Below are positions 27,501-36,300 of a stretch of 64,000 nucleotides of DNA, piece after piece. The notes beneath the pieces are model-generated. The model saw only the letters and a program-made list of their open reading frames with translations. It was not told the DNA's origin and ran no database searches. The translations under genes and the position numbers were made by a program. Source of the stretch: CADEDV01 sp964412375 (GTDB lineage Bacteria > Bacteroidota > Bacteroidia > Chitinophagales > Chitinophagaceae); assembly GCA_964412375.1 (NCBI GenBank), contig CAYPOD010000001.1, forward strand, positions 283,799-347,798, written 5' to 3'. Each line of letters opens with the position of its first letter. Within the stretch, counting starts at the first letter, position 1.

Positions 27501-30283
27501 TAACTGAACTGGCTGTTCTGGATCGTACCACTGGCCGTGGTAGTGGACAAACTACTTAGCCGGTTGGCAAAATCATACTGCAGGACGCTGTTAGCTCCGT
27601 TGCCGAATGTTTTTTGTGTGAGCTGGTTGGCATTGTTGTAGTCATAGGCCGCTACCAGCACACTGTCTTTCAGCACACGGGTCAGCCGGTTGCGGGCATC
27701 AAATTCTTTTATTACCACGGTGTTGTCCGGGTAAACCGTGGTTTGTGTTCGGCCGGCAACGCTGTAACTGTAGTTGGTGGTTCTTCCGTCAAAGGTTTCG
27801 GAGGTCACCCGGTTCAGTGCATCATAAGTAAAGGATGCCGTGCCGCTGTTATTGGTGGCCGTCAGCACCCGGCCCAGTTTATCATACGTAAAACTGTACA
27901 CTTCGCCCCCGGGCAATGTACGGTTCACTACCCGGTTCAAGGTGTCATACTGGTAGGTTATGATGGATGCATCAGTCTGTCTTATGCTGGTAATATTCCC
28001 TTTATTGTCATAATTCAGTTCATTGTATTTGCCATCAGGAAAAGTCATTCTTTTCCGACGGTTGAGCTGGTCGTAGGTATATGTGGTGGTATTGTTGTTC
28101 TGATCGGTAAGCGCCACTATATTACTTTGTGCATCATAGCCCACTGTTGTCACAAATCCGTTATTATCCGTATAGGTCTTCACCCGGTCGAGGCTATCAT
28201 AGGTATAGTGACTTGTTCTTCCCTCCCTGTCAGTCACAGCAATGATGTTATTGTTTTTGTCATAGGCATAGGTCGTTGTGTTTCCCAGCGGGTCTTTTAT
28301 GGTCTTTACCCTGTTCAGACTATCATAGGTAGCCGAAACCACTGCACCGGTTCCATTGGTATAACTGGTTACATTTCCATTCTTGTCATAAGCATAACCC
28401 GCAACCGTTCCATCTGCATCACTGACGGAAACCAACCGGTTCAGCTGGTCATACACGTAGTTCAGGCTTCTGCCATTGGGCAGGCTGGCGCTGATTATAT
28501 TTCCGTTTGCGTCATACTCATACAGCACATTGTTCCCTTCCGGGTCTTTTACCTGCTTCAACCGGTTCAGCTTATCATAACTGAACGTTGACTGATGTCC
28601 CAGCGCATTTTTTACTGACAGCAGGTTATCCATTCCGTCATAAGTAAGACTGGCCTCGTTGCCGGTGGGTCCCGTCAACTTCACCAGCCTGTTACTGGCA
28701 TCATAATTAAAAATGCTGGTTTCATTATTCTCATTGATGGCTGAAACCATATTTCCTGCTGCATCATAGGTAAACTGTACGCTGTTGTTGATGGGGTCTG
28801 TTATCTTTTTGAGCCTGTTCAATATGTCATACTCCGCTGTTGAGTTGTTTCCCCTTGCATCAGTATAAGACAGCAGACGGCCCCTTGCATCAAAAGAAAG
28901 TGTAGCCGTGTAACCGTTCGGCCCTGATACATTCGTTGGGTTACCCACTGCATCATAATTATAGGTATAGGTATTCCCTTTGGGATCGGTGCCGGAAATT
29001 ATATCGCCGGCTGCATTATAAACTGCCGTATAGATATTATTACCCGGGGTGATCAATTGAATAAGATTACCTTTTGCATCGTAGCTCAAACTGTAGCTAT
29101 TTCCTTTCGGATCTTTAAAGCTGTTTATTTTCTTAAAATCCGATGTATAGGTATAGGTACTCACTCCGCCCGTTGGATCAGTGGCTGTCAGCATATTGCC
29201 ATTCTCATCATAAGTATATTTATACACCTGCCCATTGGCATCTGTCATCTTTACCTGGTTACCATTTTCATCATATTCATAACTCACATTAAACCCGCAG
29301 CAATTGCCGGACATGGATGTGATCCAGGAAAACCCATCCACTGTCTGGTAAGTATATTTTGTAACCTGGTTACCTGTTTCCAGGTGATCGGTAACAATGG
29401 TGGTTTGCGAAATGGTATCGTATGAAAAACTCAACCGCTTGTTGCAACCGATCAGTTCTCTTGCGGTGAGGTCGGGAAAGTAAATTATGTCTACTTTGTT
29501 ATTATTCTTATCGGCCAGCGATTTCATCGGGCCGTTCACCAGGTAGGTGTACTGGTATTTCCCGTTCAGCGGATCTTTCACTTCTTTCAGGTTGCCGGCC
29601 GCATCGTAGGTATAGGTAAATGTTCTTGCCGGGCTGGCAACTGCATCTGCCACCGTTGCCAACCTGCCCTGCGGGTTATAGGTAAAACTGATGGTTTGCC
29701 CGGCCGCATTCGTAATCGCAGATAATAAAGAGTCGGTATAAGTGAAATTGATATAATTCCCGTTGGGCTCTTCCATCCGGGTTATGCGTTTATGCACCGC
29801 ATTGTCAAAAAAGAATTTAATTCCATCCAGTTCCGTCAATACATATTTACCTGGCTGGTATTGTGTAAGTATATTAAAAAAACCTTTGGGCGATTTGTAA
29901 CCACCACCGGGCAATGAGTCATATTTATCTTCCCTTCCATCTCCCCAAAGGATAAGTCTTGCACCCGGAGTTGTATCATAACTATATTTAATATTGTATC
30001 TAAACGTCCAACCTTTGCCATAGCCATAATCCTCTGTAAACAAAAAACTGTTATAGCTGAAAGAAATATTGAGATCAAATCCTCTTGCAGGTATATAGAT
30101 ATCTGTTCGGTTCAAAAACAGATTACCGCTTAGTGTATTGACCTGTGTACCCAACGGGCCCCGCTTATTGGGATTGTTGAGGTTTTGGCTGCTGGCAGAA
30201 AATATACCCAAAGAAAAGAACAACAACAGCATGCTCCTGTAACCCCTGGTACCGTTTTTATATTTATTCCTGATGCTATACAT
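24572..30283 (-). CDS. RHS/YD-repeat giant surface protein with T9SS C-terminal tail
   Basis: A 1903-residue exported protein. A signal peptide (about 1-32) precedes a DUF6531-like start (GPLGTQVNTLSGNLFLNRTD). A long array of YD repeats follows (about 130-1150; YDANGN, YDSLNR, YDKLNR variants). The RHS-associated core (about 1190-1260) contains FGFTGQEYD, YRFYFRNYSPETGVFNQRD and YVGNNPANGVDVWG. After the core come a helical region (about 1300-1420), a conserved beta domain (WDPNLITGPEG, YTIQFEND, GFLFLPDS, IVFDENEVI), an Ig/fibronectin-like part, and a Por-type tail (VYPNPTGGMVTL ... LKVIKQ). Polymorphic-toxin RHS proteins end soon after the core; this one ends in a surface-sorting tail instead. 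It lies 20 bases downstream of the ELWxxDGT-CARDB gene, as a two-gene operon. Confidence 0.9.
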   Translation of the reverse strand: MYSIRNKYKNGTRGYRSMLLLFFSLGIFSASSQNLNNPNKRGPLGTQVNTLSGNLFLNRTDIYIPARGFDLNISFSYNSFLFTEDYGYGKGWTFRYNIKYSYDTTPGARLILWGDGREDKYDSLPGGGYKSPKGFFNILTQYQPGKYVLTELDGIKFFFDNAVHKRITRMEEPNGNYINFTYTDSLLSAITNAAGQTISFTYNPQGRLATVADAVASPARTFTYTYDAAGNLKEVKDPLNGKYQYTYLVNGPMKSLADKNNNKVDIIYFPDLTARELIGCNKRLSFSYDTISQTTIVTDHLETGNQVTKYTYQTVDGFSWITSMSGNCCGFNVSYEYDENGNQVKMTDANGQVYKYTYDENGNMLTATDPTGGVSTYTYTSDFKKINSFKDPKGNSYSLSYDAKGNLIQLITPGNNIYTAVYNAAGDIISGTDPKGNTYTYNYDAVGNPTNVSGPNGYTATLSFDARGRLLSYTDARGNNSTAEYDILNRLKKITDPINNSVQFTYDAAGNMVSAINENNETSIFNYDASNRLVKLTGPTGNEASLTYDGMDNLLSVKNALGHQSTFSYDKLNRLKQVKDPEGNNVLYEYDANGNIISASLPNGRSLNYVYDQLNRLVSVSDADGTVAGYAYDKNGNVTSYTNGTGAVVSATYDSLNRVKTIKDPLGNTTTYAYDKNNNIIAVTDREGRTSHYTYDSLDRVKTYTDNNGFVTTVGYDAQSNIVALTDQNNNTTTYTYDQLNRRKRMTFPDGKYNELNYDNKGNITSIRQTDASIITYQYDTLNRVVNRTLPGGEVYSFTYDKLGRVLTATNNSGTASFTYDALNRVTSETFDGRTTNYSYSVAGRTQTTVYPDNTVVIKEFDARNRLTRVLKDSVLVAAYDYNNANQLTQKTFGNGANSVLQYDFANRLSSLSTTTASGTIQNSQFSYDKEYNKTAIIRPDDPALSEQFTYDNGYRLINYKRGPVGSPFIQNTYTYDAVGNRTAANLNGVATTYSINNLNQLTGVNGSSFTFDDRGNLTYDGTFYKTYDAENRLVKDSSSPASVITYGYDALGRRITKTINGNTLKYTYSGAAQIEERDNAGILLNKTIFTGFLSPVLNEKNGNIFYFHQNELNSIEAISNSNGRLIEIYRYDVYGKLSRYDSLNNPLASSIAGNRFGFTGQEYDSASGSYRFYFRNYSPETGVFNQRDLIEYGDGMGMYQYVGNNPANGVDVWGLEDCDDKDPTRSIIPLFPWDEVALDLWNEEYYRAPGDLGIALYKGAMLNTFFTEVAGTGTFKGLLSGTWKKVSGPARMYEVVINGSRIPPTLIPGSSSFIPMLKSSRLMPLARKAVTIGKTAAMIEGQLVIIVLQKDVEMWVELQDLEAQREARATEIETIKHLWDQDQYSDEEKVRRIKVLGSLERAMKERDEINQSMNPCDEGGTRKRARVVYNPVTGEFEVLQGWDPNLITGPEGQPDKKWLSVNDRIPYTIQFENDTSATARVRYIKITSPIEPKQDASTLELGSVGFNNQTFEIPTGLSSYYQRLDARDSTGVYVDLTAGYDVINNQIFWEFQAIDPITLLSPEDPLVGFLFLPDSTQPTYGHGFVSFSIKPRADAQTLDTIGARAFIVFDENEVIPTNIHTNTIDALPPSSQMNAATVTDNLVTLSWTGADDAGGSGIDHYTVYVSTDQVNYSVLFQTVIGTDTSFILPQNPNYCFFVLATDKVGHTETFNPAFLQCASISGPLPVTWLYFNGTNQGRNNLLKWATANEQNSKEFRLERSLNGTDFSQIAVLPAAGNSTTVRSYEYTDRNIDQLNSNVMFYRLKQVDQDDNFRYSTIVRLHYRETNKAPTIVYPNPTGGMVTLVLGDPSLLGTEALVMDINGRVLQRVKLTAASQAINLQPYINGMYLIRLNNKETLKVIKQ

Positions 30284-30303
30284 ACAATATCTTTTGCTGG
30301 CAA

Positions 30304-33300
30304 TTATTGTAATTTAAATAACACTGAACCGTCTGCCGGGACATTCCTTGGCGATACACAATGAATCGTAATGGTGCCGCTGCCCCCGGGTCGCAAGATT
30401 CCCGGTGGCCCGCCCGGCTCTGTAAATTCAATGTATAAAGATGTGGAGCCATTAGGCACTCCTGCCTTTGTAAATGCCATTTTCACATCCTCCTCGCTAT
30501 AAAGAACCCTTGATTGTACAGGCAAATCAAAATTTGTCGGGTTACTAAAATTGATAAAAATCACAACCGGCCTGTTGATTAATACCCTTGAAGGAACCAC
30601 CAGCTCAACCACCAACTGCGAATTCAACCCGCTGGCTGCACCCGGGTCACAGCCGGGTTCGTTGCCATCGCCGGCGCCTGTGTTCACACCAGCACCGGTA
30701 ATCAACCCGCCATTATTGGGAGGAACAATGGAAAATCCGCCGGGCAATGTTGCTTCGGTCAGGTCTGGTTTTATCAATGTCACATCATAGATACCAAATG
30801 GTTTTCCCTGCAGCGGGAAGGTGGCAAACACCTGTGTGCTGTTGCTGTAATAAACCGCTGAGGCAAAAATGGTCGTTGTGCCATTGCTCAGTCTGGCAAT
30901 CATACTGTCACGGAACAGCGAACCCCTGATGCGAATGGTGACATTGCCAATATTGGCTCCCGCATTGGTGTGTACATCCAGGATGGCAAATGGCAGTTTG
31001 ACTGCTTTCAGAATTACATTTTGCTCAACCGGGTTGGGAGAAACACAGCGATACATGATATAATACACCGAATCGGTGACATCCGTCATCACGATACGCT
31101 GGTTGCCATAGTTCGGTGTTTCGAACCGGTAATCATAGCGGGCTGCTGTAGGAACATAACCACCGGCAATAAACATTTCATTGAGCATGGTCAGTGAATC
31201 GGGTGTGGTGAGGGTGACCATGATGGTGGAACCATATAATGAATCGGGGATCCGCAGCTTATAGAATCTCTCAATATTCTTCACTGTATTCGGCTCTTCC
31301 ACATTCATCAGCAACTCATTTACTTTCACATAGACGGGTGTGGAAGACATGCCAATGTTATTATCCTTATCCGATTCAAGAATATTATTAAGTACATCTG
31401 TTTTTACAAATACATTATAATTGCCTTCCACCACACCAGTCACCAGTGGCGCCATCCGCACTGTATCTGATTGCAGGGGCTGCATCAGGATGTTTTTATC
31501 TTTTATGCCAATCAGCACCGATGTGGAATCCAGGAAATCACCTGCTGATAAATAGATGCCGTCTTTACTGTATCCTCTAGCCTGTTCTCCGGACACATTT
31601 GTGATGACCCATTTGGCTGTATCAATGGTATAACCCAGTGTAACCGTATCCGGCATCAGCATGCCGCTCACAGTGAGGTCAGTAACCGGTGGTGCGAACA
31701 CATTGATGAGGCTGAAGCCAAGATTGTTATTCATATTGGTTTCGATCACTGCATTGTTGGCATTGGCCTGGCTAATGAGCACATAATTGCCCGGTGTTGT
31801 AAAGGCAGGTATGGTAACCGTCACTGTATCATAATAATGCTGACCTGCGGCCAGGGCACTTGTTCTGTAGCGGGTGGCCAGCAGGCGATCTCCCTGGTTA
31901 GGTGATGGTATGAAATCTGTCGAAAGAAACAACCTGTTTTGCCAGTTGCTGCCCGGGAAAGTGATGCCATTTCCATTGTTGGTGATCTTGTATATCACGG
32001 TAATGGGCTGTCCTGCCGCAACTGATGTCGGAGCTGTTATGATCGTATCAGTTAAATCGGACAATGGCGGCAAGGTTACCTGTATCTTTTTGGCAGCACC
32101 TGAAACTTCCCTGATAAAATTGATATTATTGCTTAACACTTTTTCACCCGGAATGCGGTTCGTGTGATTATTATGAACATACACATAATATTCACCGCCC
32201 GGCATATAAGGTGTGATAGGTGCAGCGCTGTATCCTGTATCCTGGTTGCGGTTGAGACGTAGATACTTAAGGTATTCGGCCGCTTTGATATCACCTGCAT
32301 CTGCAATGGAATCAGCAGAAAAATAAATGGCATCGTACCAGGAATTGTAATACTGTTGCAGGTTGGGATTATACCCAATATTTTTTATCCTCCAGTTCAA
32401 CGAAATGGGCGAACCTACCGTGACGGCATCCGGGCCGGAAACGGTACTGACAATATGATCTACCAACGGGTTCACCAGCACACGGTTGCTGCTGCCGCCA
32501 ACATTGTTGTTCGCAGCGCTGGCTTCATATGCACCTGTATCTGCATTTGCTTTTACATAGAAATACGCATTGCTGTACATGATTGCCGGGAAGCAGTCAT
32601 TGTACTGATAGGTATAAAGCAGGTTCACGTTAAATGTATCAGTATAGATACCGGATGAAGCCGCTACGGTTCTTGTTTGTGTACGTTTAGCAACATAGTA
32701 ACTGGTGGCCGGACTGAAGGTGGGGTTGCAACTGATGAATAAACTGTCTGTCCAGGTGCCTGTTGCCACACCGCTTCCGTTATTATTTACTGTATAAATG
32801 ATTCTTTCAGGGAAAACGGTAAAAACAGAATCATCAGTTTGTACACTACTTACAACAAAATCAGCAGGTGTTGCAGCACTAACAAGAGTGGAGGCAGCAG
32901 CACTGATATTGTTGGCATAATTTGTTTCTCTGAATGAGCTATCATAATTAATTAGCACATAGAAATACTTTGTTCCTGTGCTGGCAGGTGGCATATCATA
33001 CACAAATGTATGCGGAATGGCTGTTCCCACAGGCAGGTCTTCAGTGAATGTATTTGTGCCTATGAGTTGTGCCGAGCCATCAAAAGTGGAAGTGTTGCTG
33101 ATATAAATTCTGTCATGACGAATATGGTTGAATACTGTTCCAGGTCCGGTATTGGTCAGTTGATAATTGACAGTGATGGGTTGTCCGCCTGTTGAAATGC
33201 CGGGAACCGCAATAGAGGAAACCGTCACATCCGGTCTCTGCACCACAAGCGGTAATTCGCTGCGTTTGATCTGTGGCGTACCCGGATATTCAAAAACTGT

Positions 33301-36300
33301 TTTTGTTGGATTGGTGTACACATAAACATAATAAGTGCCCGGCTGGAGATTCGATGGCAAATTAAAATTAAGTGCCTTCGGAAAATTTGAATTGGGATAA
33401 AGTGCATGAGCAATATTCACGGCAGAGGCTGAACCGCACTGCTCCATATCATCCGGGTACAATGAACCTGCAAATGGCTGAATTCCATGTTTTACTTCAT
33501 TCAGTAATATTGCATTTGAAATGTTTAAGCCTCCGGCTTCAGTACTTAAGTATACCCTGTCAACCCAATAGCTGGAACCCTGAGCAAGACTGTCTGTGTA
33601 CTTAAGCGGACCGATACAATCAGAGCCAGGTGATGATCCTCCTGAGCATGGACAACGAAAGATTGTCGGCAGGAAATAATGTCCTTTATTTTTTTCTAAA
33701 TTATCTGTAAATCCTTCATTCCTGATATTCCAGTTTACACCAATCGGCTGGGTAGTACTTGCAGTAGTAACGGGTACATTCAACGATTGAACAGTAAGCT
33801 TTGGTGTTGGCGTCAGGTAAACCTGTAATTGTGCCTGACCAAGATTATTATCATTTAATGCTCCTTCATACAGCACAGAGCCGCCTGTTTCTTTTGCATT
33901 TGTTTTTACATAAATGAACCAGGTGCCAAATATGAAATTAGGGATCACTACATTGATGCTCCGTGTATAGAAACTATCTGGCTGCAATTGTGCAGTGTTC
34001 ATAAATCCTGCATTGAATGCATTGGGATAATATGAACCATTGGCTTTTGGTATTGTCAGGGGGATGGCATTGCTGCGATCAAACAATGGATTAGGGGAAA
34101 TGAAAACTGAATCTATCCAGCTTCCGCCGGGTGGGGTAAGCACTCCGTAATTTTTTACCTGGTAGGTGAGATTAACAGTGCTCCCGGAAAATACCGATGA
34201 TGGTGTAAAAACTGATTCCACCCGCAGGTCGGGTGTAGGGGCCAACTCAATTTGCATGGGCGTCTCTTTTCTAGCCGTGTCATTTGCCACAGACACCTGC
34301 ATGATCTTCCAGTTGGGATGCTCATTATCTGTTATGACATAGATATAAACAGGAAAACTATAACTGAGCGGCAATGTGAAATTGAGACTGTTTGTATAGG
34401 ACTGGCCGGGTGCAAGACCGGTGGGTCTGATTTTTTTACCAAGCAACAGAGGTCTTCCGTTTGCAGTGAGAGAATTCCATGAAGAAGCGCTCCAGTTGGG
34501 TGAACCGGCGAAACTTACATTTGGAACTGTATCCAGCGCAAAATAAACCCCATCATACCAGGTAGCTCCCGGCAATGTGGAACCGGGTCCTACATTGGTC
34601 ACTTCCCAACTGATAGATATAGTTTGACCGGAAGTGGCCGTAGCCGGCGCCTGCACATTGCTCACCATCAGGTCTGGCAGCGGAATGATTCCGAATTCCT
34701 GAACAGGCCCTGCGGTAGAAGAGCAGGGGTTTTTAGAAACAACTCTCCACTTATACGTTGTATTATATTGAAGTGAGTTGGCGGGAAGGATATAGGAAAT
34801 ACTTTCAAGGTTTGCAGCATAGGGAGTGCCGGGTTGAGGGTCCTGGGCATTCCATACATACAGATCATACTGTGTAGTGTTTTGCCCGGGTATCCATGAT
34901 AATTGCAGCGGCAATTGCTGGTCCGCCGCATTGTTCGCCGGTATCATTCCTGTTACCGCTGCCGGAGCATTGTTTGAAGTTGCAATTTGTAAAATACTTT
35001 CATCACTGAATATGGGATCACAGGCACTGTTGGCCTTTACTTTCAGTGTGTAGTTGCCTGGTGTTTGCCAATCAACCCATGCTGTATCATTACTGGTTGT
35101 TAATATGCCGCCGCCGCTCAGGGTCCATACATAATTAGCCCCCGGAATTTTCTGTGCATTATAGCGATAAGTATTTATGCAAGGCGAAGCATCGCCGATT
35201 ATGGCATTCAAACTTCGCAGGCCAATGCAAAATGTCTGGTCAACCGGGGTGGCGCCTAAATAGTTTACATTACCCACCTGGGAAGCCCGTATCGTAACCG
35301 TACCAACACCATTCAGTTTTATCTTGTTGCCACCGACGATCGAAGCAAAATTATTGCCCGCAACCACTGAGTATGAAACCGCTAATCCTGATGAAGAACT
35401 GGCTGTAAGCGGATATTGCTGCGGCCCGAATATTTGATCGGGTATAGAATCGAATGTAATGACCTGGGGCCCTTTTAATACCCTGAAAGATTGCTGAACA
35501 TCTGCAGCAGGGCTATAAATTTCGTTACCCGGCTGCATGGCCTTAATTACAATATCGCCCACCAATGTGGCGCTGCCGGTAATAAATAAGGTGTCGTTCT
35601 GTATCACACCCGGGCCGAGTATTTTCTGGAAAAAGATCGGGAGACCTGAACTCGCCGTTGCATTAAGCTTTACAAATGCATTAGGAGATAGAGGAATGTC
35701 GGGCAGGCTGTCAAATACAATGGTCTGGGAAATGGCCGAATCAGCAAAAATAATAGGATTCGACTCAGGGCCTGTCGCACAAATATGTACAAACCTTGCG
35801 GTATAGGTTCCTGCAAGAGCTGCATAGAAAGTGGGTTGGTTGGCGCCGGGAATGGCAACAGCATCTCTATACCACTGGCAATAGGTATCCGGCGGAAAAT
35901 TGGCTGCTGTCAATGTTCTCATAAAAGAACTGATAACCGGCGCCTGTGTGGGTGCTGTTCCGCCGTCAATTACATGAACAGCTTTTTGTTTTGGCGCTGT
36001 AGCACCACCGCTGTTTGATAAATATAATTCGATTACCCGGTTGCCTAATGTTGTCCATGTTACAGTAGCTGTATTACCATTTGCATTTAGCGTGCCGCCA
36101 CCGTTTGGCAAACTCCAGTGATAACTGATATCATTGCCAACCACATTTGCAGCCGTATAAGTGACAGTATTGCCTACGCAAACTGTTGTGTCGCCTGAAA
36201 TGGTAAAAGAAGATGAAGGTGCCGGCGATGTTGTAACTTTCCAGAGCTCTCTTCCAAATACAGGGTGAGTGGCTGTAAACAACAACATATCATTTAATGC

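Noticed and set aside
27614..28591. Long open frame (325 codons) on the plus strand inside the RHS gene
   Set aside because: It is the antisense of the YD-repeat array; codon bias of the repeats keeps that frame open. No start signal or domain supports it.
30280..30310. Frameshift splitting one giant gene into the ELWxxDGT and RHS genes
   Set aside because: The RHS gene starts with its own complete signal peptide and the upstream gene ends normally; they are separate genes.
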